64,000 bases of DNA from Rhabdornis inornatus (GCA_013397075.1 VWZS01011026.1:298-64297), one strand, 5' to 3'. Positions 46,801 to 58,963 are shown, counted from the first letter of the stretch. Translations and numbers: made by a program. The notes: generated by a model not told the origin, from the sequence alone.

Positions 46801-49639
46801 TCCCCTTGAAAACCTGGACTTATCTGAAGAACAGACATGTGACTCCTTCCTCTTGCCAAATCAGATGAGAACCATAGCAGATAGCCAGAGACTGCTGGAT
46901 GCCAGGGCTGGGTGGGGGGTGGTGCTTTGCTGGTTCTTCACACACTGATTCAGTATATCTTACATTGAAAAGTGCAGTATACCTCCCAATGCCCTGGAGC
47001 CTGAAAGAGCTGTATGGTTAGAATGAGGTTACAAGATGAACATCTCTTGGCTGCAAAAGCTTTAAAATAGGTATGGTTTGACTGTATCCTAATGGGTAGA
47101 TTTGATTTTCTTTAGGTGACTCCTGATCACTTTTCAAAGTCATGTCTGTAATCACTGTGAAACCTACAATTTTCATAATTGTAAATATTGGCTATTTTAA
47201 GGTTTATGGAATCTTCCTGTTACACATTTCTTGTTTTCCCTAAAGAAAGTTAACTCTTGAGGCTACCAGCTGTCAACTTGGAAGGCCTTTACCATCCTGG
47301 CATCCAGGTAAGGATCTCATTGGTAAAAAGATTATTTAACTATGGAACAAACCTATCAGAGAACAACTAATTGATAAAGCAAACCTCTGTAGCGGCTTCT
47401 TAGAGCTAATGGTAGCGACACCAAACCCTAAACTGGAGGCTGTAGAGTCCAAATGCCACTTGATTCCAGTTGGTTGACAGGATGATGTCTACTTGTGCAG
47501 GTCTTGATTGCAGCCTTGTTAAATATCTTCTGGTCATCTGCTTCCTGACTCCGGGCAGATGCCATTAGAATCAGGTAAGGATGAATACATTCCCTCTGCA
47601 ATAATCTGGCATGAGAAAAGCAGGTTTTCCTGGTCAAGCCCTCCAAGACTCCTCGTAAATCAGCGGTTAGCACCAGGCCCTATCATTAAGATGCTAAACA
47701 AGGAATGATGTGTTAATGCCAATCATATCATAAAAGAAAGCAGCACGTCCAGGTAGGCCTAAATGAAACATAACACATCCACACAAAGGGTTTGCAGTTC
47801 GGCTGGGGAGAGTACCCTAGCTGAGATACAGTAGCAATCTGTATCACTCACCTCTAAGTAAGACAATTTTCTGTCTGCCCATATCAGAGTTGGCACAGAT
47901 GTTGCCAAAGATCCCAGCTGTGGTGGCCTGGTGGCCTTTGGCTGCTGATGTAGGAGGATTCACTGTTGGGGTTAGAGTCACCCACATAACCTAGTTTTAA
48001 ATCAGTAATGATGTTCTTGCATGGGTAGCAGTTGCATCTGTATGTTGCAGTGCAGATGTGTCTGTAATCATGGAGGGGTTGGAAGGAGATGTGTTTCTTC
48101 TCCTATGGTGTAGGAGGGTAACATAAAAGGTTGTTTGAACAGAGTTACAGCTTTCTGTGTGGGTGAATTGCTGATGGTTTTTATTGTAAGACATTCCACC
48201 TGAGGAGAAGTATCACAGCAGAGAGTCTTCTGTCTCCTCCAAGCACCATGCAAGGTAAACAGTGCCAGAAGATTAATACTTCAGTACCTCTTGCCTGCTA
48301 CCGTCTCTGGCATATTCTGTGTAAGAGCAGCATTGATACAGACACCCAGGCAATCTGCTGCCACTGTACCCTTTGAGCACTGAGTTCCAGGTCAATTGAA
48401 AGCCAGATTTCAGGTGAATTGCAAGTGGGGCTAATGCAAGTGGCTCTGGTCTTGTCTGACCCCAGACCCACTAGGTCACATAAAAAAGATGAATTAAGAC
48501 CTAAGTTTACCTGTGAAAAAAAAAGTGTTGTTTATTCAGCACAGTATGCAGAACAAGAAGCTCTGCTTTTTGTGCTTTCATGTCTAGATAAAATTGGTTT
48601 TGCCTGGCAGAATGGTGGCCAGTTGCCTTCCTGATGCTGTATGGACAATAGGTGGCCACTGGAGCTCCATTGCTCTCTAAAGCTTTTGTTCTAGCTTTTT
48701 CACGTGTTGCACAAATAGCTGACTATGTTGGGGTGCTTCCTGGGAAGCTACCTCTTCTGCAAGCTTCAAATTGGATTATTCTCAAGCTACCATCAAGGAA
48801 GTCTTAATTGCCCTGTGGCCAATCTGCCAGTTCTGTAAGGGTGCCTGGGTGATCTTAGAATGGCACATCCTGGAGGGAACAATGCAGTAGCAGGGTACAT
48901 CCCACACCATCCTCGAGATGACAGTGGGGTTTGTACTCCTGACTAGGAAATAGAATTTTGACTAGTCATCTGGGAAGATGCAATTGTTTGCCACCACTTT
49001 TCCCTCCAGATCCTTGCCAGTACAGGAACAAATAATTTGTTCTCTCTCTCTGTAGTGATGTCTCTGCCAGGGGCAGAAAAAAAAGGGAAATAACAGGGTA
49101 TAAGGAGCCAAGAGGCAAGAGAGTGTCTGTGCTGTGCCAGAAAAACTGATCCAGTGCAATATATTAGGGGAGGACTAGAGCCAAGAGCTCTAATCCACAG
49201 TAGCTATGGTGCACCATGTTTCCAAAGGCTTGTACAAGGACTCCTCTTCTTCAGATCAGCCTGCTTCCATGAAAAAAGAAAACTCTCAAGGCTCTCTGTA
49301 GTCCCTGCCTTTATAGTCTCTACAGGGACATTTCTTGAGGAACATAGTTCTTCCTGTGAACACTAAGCCTCAAAGTTGGCTGAATGAAGGGTAGAGAACA
49401 AGGTCGTGGCCTTCTGCTCCCCTCCCCTGACACTCTCGCTTGACTGACACCATGAAGCTGGATGCTAATAAATCAGCAATCAGCCATGCCTTTCTGAATA
49501 ATCTTCTGTTCCTCTACACTATATCTTCTAACATTGGTGATTTCGTATAATTTATGCTAGACAAGGGAAGGTTTGGAATTCATGGCCTATAGGAATGCAG
49601 CTCTTTCTAATGCAAGTCTCCCCTGCATCTGAAAGAACT
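46801..49639. other. non-coding stretch with one small enhancer-like block
   Basis: The part at about 47650-47790 (AATCAGCGGTTAGC, ATGTGTTAATGCCAATCATATC) has the texture of a conserved element, but it is short. The rest has no recognised repeat, exon or RNA gene. Confidence 0.4.
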
Positions 49640-50105
49640 CTGCCTTAAGTAATTGTTGCCCTGATTTTAGGATTACTGCTGGAATAAGTTAAAACAGACA
49701 AACCGAGCTGCCTGATGCATGGCAGAGGGGGCTGGAGCCACGAGGTCTTTGCTTTCGCCTCGCTGCGCTGATAATGTTTTACAGAGGCAAACTGTGCTAA
49801 TCCCAGAGTGGCTGGAACTCTCACCGGGAAGGACACTGCCTGCCACTTCTGTATAATGGAGATGGAGTATTTAGACACACGCAGGCTTACATAATTTTCC
49901 TGACTAAGTGACTTCCTCTTTGATAATGTATAAATCAGATGTACCTTGAATTGCTGTCCTGTTTTCATGAAAGCCTGCGCAAAGCTGTACAAGCTGGGAA
50001 TAATGATCCCTTGATAAATGAGGGAACTTAACTTCCCAGAAAGGGGGATAATGGTCCAGGCAACATTCTCATGAAAGGCAAAGAAAAAGCCTTCACAAAG
50101 ACTCA
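49640..50105. promoter_or_regulatory. candidate conserved non-coding element
   Basis: Runs of distinctive words (TTAAGTAATTGTTGCC near 49643, GCTGATAATG near 49767, TACATAATTTTCCTGAC near 49889, CTTGATAAATGAGG near 50012) occur in non-repetitive sequence, with CpGs kept in TTCGCCTCGCTGCGC near 49754. A 153-codon minus frame spans it (49645-50106), but its product resembles no family I know. The call is made on texture only. Confidence 0.33.
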
Positions 50106-51514
50106 CCCAATACCCCAGTACTGGTTTTGGCTATGGTGCAGTCTTCCCATGGAGGAAAAGGATGTTTTGGTGGGGATGATTTCTGCCCCACGGTCTTGGA
50201 GGGGAGGCAAATATGTGTGCCTAGTGAGTAGGAACAGCAGTACTTGCTGAGCCATGACACGGTGTTAATCTCTCTGTCCTCTTCAATGAATATCTGCTGG
50301 TTTCCATCAGAATGCTTGTTACTGTAAAAGGATGGATTTGAAATCTGATAATGTATGGGCTTAGGGAAACATTGATTAGTGTGATGAACATGTGGTCAAA
50401 TGACACATAGGCAGAGATGCTGCAGTTTTCTACACAATATTCCTGCAGAAGAGGTCATACTTTATCCAAAGGGAGTTGTGTTTGGGCCAGTAATGCATCC
50501 ATAGGTCTCATGAGTTTAATTTGTAAAATGTGTTACCAGACATTATAAAAAGGCTGCAAATTGATGCCAGGCTGCTGCATTTGTTGAGCTTCTCTGGGAA
50601 AAGGGCAGCTGTCACCAGCTTCCTGAACTCATCTCCAGCATGGCAACGGTGTCTGTCGGCAAAGGTGGTGGCTTGTCACTCTCTTCTGTTTCCCCTGTTC
50701 TGCCTCTGCCTGTGCTGTTAACTCCCAGTAAGAAAGGTGAAGGAAGCTTTTGATCTGGGTTTTCTCTGTCGTATTTTTGAAGGCTCATTCTGTCTGTTTT
50801 GGATCTTGCTCAGATGCTAACTATTTGTTTATCTCTTCACTGGTGTAAAGCACAGGGTTTTACAGATGTAGAATCAGTTCTTTACAAGTCCTTGGTAGAA
50901 GGTTTAATCCTCTCTTAAGAGTAAGGAAAGGCACACAGATAGAGCTTCAATGACCGAGTAGAGGCCTAATTATGAGTAGAGAGTAAGCTTGAGATTAAAA
51001 ATAGGGTTTGAATTCAGCCCCTTAATGAACGGTCCTAGATCCTGCTGCCTCATTTTATGTAAATGTACAAGCAGCATGTTTTACACAACAGAGTCATCGT
51101 GTTGACTCATCGGAAGGAAGAGAAAAGGGACTGTTTCTGTATTACCCACTATCTGCCTTTTGCGATGCACTTTCCCTGTCTCTGTATCTTGGGCACCCTT
51201 CTTGCTCTGGTCTCAAAGTATGTGTGTGTGTTCATGAAGCCAGATGGAAATCTATGCAATCACACTTCAAAGGAAGGGGTAAAGGCGGAGAGGGAAGGAG
51301 GGGATTTTGGCAGAATGGTGCCAGTTGAGGAATCTGCTCTTTTGCCCTAGGAATGGCACAGATGGGAACACTGTCTGCCAGAGCCTGGACTGCATGTTCT
51401 GGGGGGGGAAGAAGGAAGCCTATAAATTAAAATTTATTCTTCTTTCTGTTTTAACATTTATTTATCAGTTCTTCTCTTTCTTCTCCCTCATCCCTCCCTG
51501 CCATCAATGGTAAA
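50106..51514. other. non-coding stretch, no gene seen
   Basis: It holds a G8 run at about 51401-51408 and a small ATAAATT-AA-AATTTAT palindrome near 51422. No exon or repeat family is recognised. Confidence 0.45.
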
Positions 51515-51860
51515 ACTAATGGCATCATGTCAAAATCTGTTAACGCATCTGCTCTGCAGGTTCAGGTTATCGAAAGTATTAGCTAAGCCAGTCTGCAAAC
51601 ACTTGGTGAACATCTGTCTGCCATCACACAAAATACTCTGGGTGGCAGGGAAAATTAATAAACCTAATTGGTTATGAAGCAGTATTAGGCGTTGACTAAT
51701 ATCACGTTGGAATTCTTCCAGTGTCCCCAAAGCTGTTGCATACTCTCTTTCTGTGCATGAACCATGACTGTAAGGGAGTCTATGAGACTTGCTCTGGATT
51801 TTCCACTTCTTAAATATTGATGGTTGATGGCATTAACATGAAGTTTGTGCTTTGATATTG
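51515..51860. promoter_or_regulatory. candidate conserved non-coding element
   Basis: Contains ACTAATGGCATCATG near 51513, CTGTTAACGCATC near 51537, CCTAATTGG near 51664 and GTTGACTAATATCACG near 51692. These are dense, non-repetitive words with no coding signal. The call is made on texture only. Confidence 0.35.
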
Positions 51861-52079
51861 CACCCTCTTCTCTCTAATGATTCCAGTGGTGATGGTAATC
51901 AGTGACTCTCCCCAGTCAATGGATGTTTAGAAATTCGCAGTGTGCATACTTTTTGTTTCTCCCACTAAGAGAATATGTATTTCCTTTGAGCCTTTTTGCC
52001 ATGAGTGGCAGAATCCTTGTTTTTCTAGGTAGTAGATGCTAACCATGACTCCAGTGCAAATCCTTTCCTTCCATCTCCC

Positions 52080-52340
52080 CCAAGAAATAAACTATAATTA
52101 TCCAGGATGAAGATAGGAGAAGGATTCGTGAGATAGAAACCAAAGATGAGGTATCTTTTAGCAAATCGATAGATTTCTGAAGAGTTGAGTAGCACAGTGA
52201 GAGCTGTTGAAGGATTGGCAGAGAGGATTAACAACATGAATCTATCCAGCACGAGGCACAGCCACTTGCATTGATTCAGTCTCCTGGCTGCTGCTAAAAA
52301 ATCAGAACAAGATGAGATAAAAAGACATTCCAAAGCTGTC
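52080..52340. promoter_or_regulatory. candidate conserved non-coding element
   Basis: Contains ACTATAATTATCC near 52090, CAAATCGATAGATT near 52163 and GAGGATTAACAACATG near 52222, in non-repetitive sequence. A 102-codon minus frame overlaps it without recognisable content. The call is made on texture only. Confidence 0.3.
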
Positions 52341-53481
52341 TCCCCTGTGGAGGGTCATACATGGTGGCTGAAAATCTGCACTCCACAGACTGCACTGTAG
52401 ACCAGGCTCTTACTGTTTTCTGACCTCAGTGAACCATGGCTGCCTCAGGGAAAAGGGGAATGTAAGCAGCATGAAGAGGAAGAACTCCCAGGGAAATTGT
52501 GAAACAGCAGTCATGAAGAAGCAGCAGCTGTCTTGTGCTGCTGAACAGGGTATCCTACTGCATTAACTCATTTTCTGCTTCTGGATCACCTGGATGAGCA
52601 CACTTTCCTGATCTGAAACAATCTGGGACTTCCTTGCTAGATTTTCCTACCTCTTCTGTGTGGTTATGTCATAGGTTAGTGCCTGGTTCCTCTTTGTGAT
52701 CCAAAACATCTTGTCTCAGTCTAACGGCCTAATAGGAGATGCTAAAGAATCTTTGCTTTCTCTGTAGACTGGAGAGAGGTGGCAACACTTTGATCCTCAG
52801 GATCCTTGATCCTTGGATCCCCACCAAACCTTGGTAGCAGAGGGACTGATCCCAGCAGGCTAAGTCCTATTCCTGGCAGCTCCAGCAATGATGCTCATGC
52901 TCCACTGAGGTGTCTGCTGTGACATTCCCTGCTTTTGCAAATAGGCTGAAAACACTATCCCTAGACTGAGACTGATTTTTAGATTTGCTCTCAGCATCCT
53001 TTCAGTGGCTGTAGCATCAGCATCCCTGTGTATTAGGCCATTCCTCACTGGAGGGGTGCTAAGTCCTCAGGAGACAGCATCTTATGGTCAGCTCCACAGT
53101 CAATGCTTGCTTCAACTTCTGCCAGAGCTTATCAGTGTCCTGAAACCATAACTGCTCCTACTCCTTCCCCTCAACACTGGCTTGCATGCTGGGAATGTCT
53201 CTGTTCCATCTGGCAGCCTCTCCCGTGGTCCTGGTGCTCCCAGTCTCCTTGTCAGGCTGGGCACATAGGGTTCTGCTCCCCAGGCAGTTTTGTTCCTTGC
53301 CCACCTGAGTGCTGACGCTATGGTAAAAATAATTCTGCAAGGAAATGAGAGCACTGATTGGGATTTAAATAAAATTTACATAAAACTCTGCCTTGAGTAC
53401 TAATTAATTAGGTGTTAAAAGCCCCTGAAAAAGCAGAAAGGGGGGCTGGTCTGCCTTGCCACATGGGGAGAAGCTATTAGG
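52341..53481. other. non-coding stretch, no gene seen
   Basis: Four GATCC words occur in 29 bp at 52792-52820, probably a small slippage product. No exon or repeat family is recognised. Confidence 0.45.
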
Positions 53482-53911
53482 AATCATAGAATACAGAATC
53501 ATAGAAACATTTAGATTGAAAAGGACCTTTCAGATAAAGTCCAACTGTTAACCCAGTACTACCAAGTCTACCACTAAACTAAGTAATTGAAGTGCTTCAT
53601 CCACATGTTTTATAAATGCCTCCAGGGATTGTGACCACCACTTTTCTAGGCAAGCTGTTATGGTGCTTGACAACTCTGTTGGTGAAGAAATTTCTTCTAA
53701 TATAACAAGGAAAAAAAATCCAATCTAAACATCCTCTGTCACAACTTCAGGGTGTTTCGTCTTGTCCTGTTGCTTATTACTTGGGAAAAAAGGCTGACCC
53801 CCACCTGGCTACCCCCACCTGGCTACAGCCTCCTTTCAGATAGTTGTAGAGAGCAATAAGGTCTTTTCTGAGCTTACTTTTCTCCAGGCTAAACATCCCC
53901 AGTTTTTCTTA
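53482..53911 (-). mobile_element. CR1 LINE 3' fragment
   Basis: It starts with the 3' terminal repeat of CR1 in reverse (AATCATAGAATACAG, AATCATAGAAACATTTAG) and continues through diverged matches to the reverse-complement consensus. These are AAAGGACCTTTCAGATAAAG, TGCCTCCAGGGATTGTGACC, GTTATGGTGCTTGACAAC, GAAGAAATTTCTTCTAAT, GTCTTGTCCTGTTGC and TTTTCTCCAGGCTAAACATC. The copy is minus-strand and 5'-truncated or interrupted at about 53911. It carries a perfect 14-bp tandem doublet at 53797-53824. Confidence 0.9.
53797..53824. repeat. 14-bp tandem doublet inside CR1
   Basis: ACCCCCACCTGGCT is present twice in a row without mismatch. The CR1 consensus as I know it has no such doublet, so it arose after insertion. 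Confidence 0.93.
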
Positions 53912-53926
53912 CCTGAAACTCACTGG

Positions 53927-54250
53927 CAGCCACAGCTGAGGCTGTGGTCACCAACACTGTGAGTAGCCCAGATGAGGAAGGTGGGGATGGAGCAGTCTTA
54001 GTTGCAGTGCTGTGCTCTCCTTGGCATGTCTTTTCCTGCAGCAGTGTCCCTGGAGCTCTTAGAACCCTACCTGTGACCCGAAAGAGAACTGCAGCCTTCA
54101 GCTGTGCCAGAGGAGCCCAGCACCATGGCTGGCCCAGATGAGAAAGGCAGGGAGACATAAATGCTGGGCCAGTGCTGTGCTCCCCTTGGCATGCTCTTTG
54201 CAGCACCCGTGTCCCTACTGCTGTGATGGGGAAGTGCTTCCAGCCTCATT
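53927..54250. repeat. diverged two-copy tandem duplication, period 165 bp
   Basis: CAGCCACAGCTG at 53927 pairs with CAGCCTTCAGCTG at 54092. AGCCCAGATGAGGAAGG at 53965 pairs with GGCCCAGATGAGAAAGG at 54130. GTGCTGTGCTCTCCTTGGCA in copy one recurs as GTGCTGTGCTCCCCTTGGCA in copy two. The first two pairs give a spacing of 165 bp. The copies differ at many sites and by small indels, so the duplication is not recent. The unit matches no repeat I recognise. Confidence 0.85.
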
Positions 54251-54287
54251 GGGTGGTGTCTCCAGTCATCCTTCTTGTGTGAGCTGT

Positions 54288-54330
54288 GCTCATAGGAGAG
54301 GCCTTTAGCTCATTGTCTTGTGTACTACCC
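54288..54330 (-). mobile_element. possible continuation of the interrupted CR1 copy
   Basis: GCTCATAGGAGAGGCCTTTAG, then CTCATTGTCTTGTG, resembles the CR1 segment 'CTCATAGGAGAGGTGCTCCAGCCC TTGATCATCTTTGTG'. In the consensus this segment directly follows the sequence where the upstream CR1 copy stops. If so, the 165-bp tandem duplication lies inside the CR1. The match is short. Confidence 0.35.
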
Positions 54331-55139
54331 AGGCAAGTGCAATATCAAGAGGGAGAGGGGCTGTGCAAGTACTTCTGTATGCTCTCTGGTAGCCCCTTGA
54401 GGCAACTTTTCCCCATCTATAACAATTATTATAAGGGGCAAGACCTGCTGCTTGTGGTGACTTACTGGTTAATTAAGCAATGAGATGTACCAGCCTGGGT
54501 GACACCAAAAATTATCTTGCTCTTCATACCGTCTATCTATTAATCTGTCTGTTTAATCTACAGGATTTTACAGAATGCTCATGGCCATGGAGAGGCTGAG
54601 GGTAGGGAGGCCTTTAAACTTTACTGCAGTTTGTAGTGCTGGCAGAAACCCTTGTCCACCTTTAGAAAACAGGTGACATAAATGGACAAATGGCTTGAAC
54701 CATTTGAAATGGGATCGAGCCAGCTTGTTGTGTCAGAGAGAACATTTGATTTTCCTAGACACAGATTGGGCTTCTTGGCTTCTCAGCCAGTCCTCAGAAA
54801 ATTTCAATGGGCTGGGTTATGAGGCTTCCTTACTCAGTAGGTCCTTACTACTCAAAAAAGTCCTGCTATTTCAGACTGATTTCTCTGCTCTCATGATCTT
54901 TCAGTTTGGAGAACCATGGAGTAGTTTTGATCTTAATGGGTGTCCTCATGGAGGCTGCCTGCCAGGCTGGGTGTACAGTTTGTCTGCTTCCTGGCCTCTC
55001 TAGGAGATATCCCTTTCTCCTCTTGTGCCCACCTGAGCAGCAAATCACCTTTCATTTGTACTGAGATAGACTTTCTTGGTCTATTGGCAGCCTACTGGCT
55101 GGCTTGCTTGAAGCTAAGAAGACCTATCTTCCTGTGAAA
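54331..55139. other. non-coding stretch, no gene seen
   Basis: No exon or repeat family is recognised. Frames of 60-102 codons on both strands overlap each other and show no recognisable content. Confidence 0.45.
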
Positions 55140-55340
55140 ATTGAGGGTCTGTTCCAAATCGGACATCCTGCCTCCAATAGAATCATAACTATTTAAATCA
55201 TCTCCAGAATAGAATTTTTTCTCCTTGCCCAGCGATACTCTCAAAGAGTGCAACAGGCTGCTGTGCAAATCTGGAGCTAATGCTTTATGTGAGTCAAAAA
55301 CCCCTCCCTGCTCAGCTTTGATAGCCAATCTCTTTTAGCT
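55140..55340. promoter_or_regulatory. weak candidate conserved non-coding element
   Basis: Contains TAGAATCATAACTATTTAAATC near 55179 and CTGGAGCTAATGCTTTATG near 55271, in non-repetitive sequence just left of a 36-bp tandem doublet. The call is made on texture only. Confidence 0.25.
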
Positions 55341-55363
55341 TTTTTCTTTTCATTTTTCAGAGA

Positions 55364-55434
55364 GGAGCTCTGAAAATCCACAGGCAGAGGAGAATTTTTG
55401 GAGCTCACAAAATCCACAGGCAGAAGAGAATCCC
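55364..55434. repeat. 36-bp tandem doublet, diverged
   Basis: GGAGCTCTGAAAATCCACAG (from 55364) and GGAGCTCACAAAATCCACAG (from 55400) are followed by GCAGAGGAGAAT and GCAGAAGAGAAT. The copies differ by a few substitutions. Confidence 0.92.
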
Positions 55435-57765
55435 CTTGTTGTGCCGTTAATTTTTCTCCATAGCTGATCATTAAGTATGTGGGAGCTGCAATAAGCCTCA
55501 CCCTATCCCAGCCTTGGCATACACTACACACCTTGAGATGACAACAAATCCCCATATGGGAGTCCCTTTTCATGATTTTCACCACCCAAAACCAATCATA
55601 CAGCCTCTGCAAATATTCTGCTCAAATTCTCTTTCCCAGCATTAGTGGGTAGCCACCCTATGGTGGGCACATAGTAGATCACCTGAGCTTGGGCTACAGC
55701 AGTTCTGGAAAAGATGTGAACAGAGACCCTCATGTTTTTTTCAGTGCTATAGAGGTTAATTCTGGTTCCTCTGACAAATTCCAGGTGACATTGCTGCTTA
55801 TCTAACCTTTTCTTTGCAGTAGCACTTGGCTATTGCTATGTTTTTTGGGGTTTTTACCAGAATGGTAAGGGTCAAAGGCCTGGGGAACAAAGTCTAACAG
55901 TCTAGATTAGAGTCCTCAGTGCTGGGCACTGTCCAAAGATGGAAAAAACTAGCTGGAGACTGGTTTCCTGGTTTCTTTCCCTGTCCCAGTTCTTAGCCCA
56001 TTTCAATATATTTAAATTTCAAGTTCAGGCTCAGCAAGTGCATAGTTAGCATAGCAGGCTGCATATAGCTTTGGAAAATAGCATTCTTCCTGGAATCTCA
56101 GATGCTTTCAGCTTCCTTTTTCAGGTTATGTATTCTACCTTCCAAGTGAAGTGTAAAAGCAGAGCTGCTGTGTTCTGAGTGGATATTGAAGAGCCCACAG
56201 TGTCTATTGTTCCAGGGAGAGTTTGTCCCTTTCTAATGTCCAGAATCTCTTTGTCCTACAATGCACAACACCCCGACAGTCTTTGTAGTGCTGCTGCCAT
56301 TCTACCGATCACTGTTTCAGGGTTGGAGACACCATTTGCAACATGAATTTGAGAATAATTTGTGTGTATATGAAGCTATGCCAGAAAAGTAACATCTCTC
56401 CACAACTGGGTGACATGATCTGTAACCAAGGTGGGGTGACTGAAAAGAGCTGTGTCTGCATGTAATATTCTGATTTTAAAGTGTTGAAATAATGTCTAGC
56501 CTTCTGGATCCTTGGCAAGGTATCCAGTCAAGATCCAGGGCTCATTTTATCTCTAGTCTTACCTTCACCACTGAAATGTTTGAAACCTGCTCAGTAGAAT
56601 ATGTTAGAAGCTTGATAACCATATATGTAACTAAATAGGTGCATTTCTGAAGAGAGGAAATAGCTTTGAAATATGAGAATTTAACTGTATATTCCATTGT
56701 CCTACCCAATGGGAGGGAACTCTGTCTCTGTTTCTGTTATATTTATCTCATGTCAGGCTTATATTCAATATTTCTGCAGTTGTCAGGACTTAGAAAGGCT
56801 TTACTCCTCCTATCTCCTGAATTTTCTTCCTTTTCCATCTTTCTCTACATCTCTGGAGACAGTCATAGCTCAAGACAGGATGCAGATCACAAAGTTGCAG
56901 AGCTTCAAGTACCTTTGATGTGTTCTGCTTACATGCTCAAGATATTTGCTGAGCTTATTCATTTTCCTGCTAGACGTCTGAACCCTTTTTAGGCCTTCTC
57001 TGAGAAAGCAAGGATGCTGCCTTCTAGGATCACCTGGGAATTTTGCTTAACAAATTGCAATTTAATGCAGAAATCCACAACAATGACAGCATTATGCTCT
57101 GTCTAACCTCTTCTAATGTTACATGACAACGGAGGCATAATATGGGTCATAAGACTGTAACAGTTTAGTGAAGCATCCTGCAGACCCTAAACTGAACGAG
57201 CCTTTTCTGACTGACTGTGATGACCAGGCAGTAACCTCAATGCCACAGCTACTCTGATTTATTCCTATACAGAGCAGGACACCTGCCCAAAACTCCTCAT
57301 TGAGGTTAGGATAGTCAGAAAAAGATCCTTTCTGCATTGCCATACTTCCCACAAGATCTTAGATGTAAATGTAATTATTCCAGCCTTTTTATTCATATCC
57401 TCTGTTTCCTAATGTTACCACTTCTCCTTATCTAGAGAAAATCCATATATTTCCTCTCAATGATGGTGAACAGAGAGAGTAGGTGGTGTGATAAAGGCTC
57501 ACTGCCTACAAAAGAGCTGCATTGTATTTGATCCATTTCAGCCATCTCCTATCATTCTAGTGATTACAAAGGAGTTAACTTGTTCTCAACTCCATAAAAA
57601 GTCTCAAAACTGCTTTAAGTTCCTGGGTGCTGCTGGTTTTGGCTTATTTCTGTTTGTGAATGAATCTAAGCTCTTTTTTCATGTGTGCTCCTCTACATGG
57701 CTTCCAGGTTAAACGCTATTTTGAGTAAGATGCACTAAATTTTTTTTTTAGAGATTGCTACTGCA

Positions 57766-57779
57766 AAGAAAGAAAGAAA
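57766..57779. repeat. short (GAAA)n repeat
   Basis: About three and a half AAAG units, directly left of the inverted repeat that follows. Confidence 0.85.
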
Positions 57780-57824
57780 TCACTCTCTCATACATGTGAT
57801 AAATTCAGTATTCAGAGAGTGATT
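57778..57824. repeat. perfect 11-bp inverted repeat with 25-nt loop
   Basis: AATCACTCTCT at 57778-57788 and AGAGAGTGATT at 57814-57824 are exact reverse complements. The loop does not pair further. The total of 47 nt is too short for a typical animal pre-miRNA. Confidence 0.92.
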
Positions 57825-58931
57825 CTTCTAAAACTGAAAACAACCACTGTGTTTTGGGGGCAAACCTGTTAGATTCAGGTTGGAAGAAACTCAGGGGGTC
57901 ATTTAGATCTTGCTCAGGCAGAGTCAGTGACCTGACTTATTTCACCTCACTGTCTTATAGACACTGTAGCCTCACCTGTAATGCCGTCTGAAAAAAATCC
58001 AGAAATAATAATAAACGAAACACAAATCCATCAACATTATATGCAATTCTGAAGCATTGCCACAAACACTGGCTTTTTCTCTGCTAAAATACAAGCAATA
58101 TCATCTGCAAGTGGTAAACCATCATGTTCCCACTTCATAGCACATATTTCTAAAAATGTCTTGCATACAACCACCACTAGTTTCAGTCCAGATCTGATTC
58201 TGTGTTTTGAGTTGCTGGGAAGAGCTGGGGGCTGAGTACAAGAAGCTCTGTGTTCAGAGAGAGGAGCTGTGTGCAGCACATGGTAGCTCTGGGGAGCTGG
58301 TGCAGACATCAATGTGGGACTCTAGTTAAGGACTCAAATCCAATGCAAGTAAATTTGTCCCAGATATCCTGGTCTGCTAGGCACCTGTCCTAAGGAGCGG
58401 AGGAATAAAATCATCTTTCCTGAAGTCAGTGGTCTCACCTCTGCACTGCCATGGCTGCCAGCACAGGTCCAGCTATTGGATAGGGTCCAGGGATGGAAAG
58501 AAGCTGTGGTGATCTCATTCCTGCTCTCAGCTTCTACTGTGTGCAGGGGAAGTCCTTGGGAGAAGATTTACAACAGTATGTAGGTGCTTGCCAGGGTCAT
58601 ACTGATATCTTCAGAAACTCCTGGGCACCCAAGTACATCAGTAAATATGCACCTCGTGTAGTCCCTCACAGCACGATCCTGAATTTATCTGTAATGAGAA
58701 GCTACTGGATGCCTGCTGGGACACCACTCTGGGGAATGGAGCTCTGATTAAGCCCAGGGGACCTGAGTGGCAAATGACAAATATGATGCAGTTCTGGGAA
58801 ACTGAACTCACCAGAAACCTTTCCCAGCCTCACTAGCAAGATATCTTGCTCTGCCAGGGCTCAGCCCAGCTGTCTAAACAGGAAAAAAATCAACTTGCCA
58901 GATTTTTTTTTACTTGCCCAAACATGGATTT

Positions 58932-58963
58932 ATCCTTTTCCCCTCTCCCCCCTCCCCCTCTTC
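58932..58963. repeat. pyrimidine-only C-rich tract
   Basis: Runs of four, six and five C are separated by T or TCT. The opposite strand has three G-runs of at least four, one short of the canonical four-run quadruplex pattern. Confidence 0.85.

Larger units (their letters stand above)
55435..58931. other. non-coding stretch, no gene seen
   Basis: Apart from the (GAAA)n run and the inverted repeat at 57766-57824, no repeat family, exon or RNA gene is recognised. Confidence 0.45.

Noticed and set aside
58932..58963. C-rich tract considered as a G-quadruplex on the minus strand
   Set aside because: Only three G-runs of sufficient length are present; a fourth is missing.
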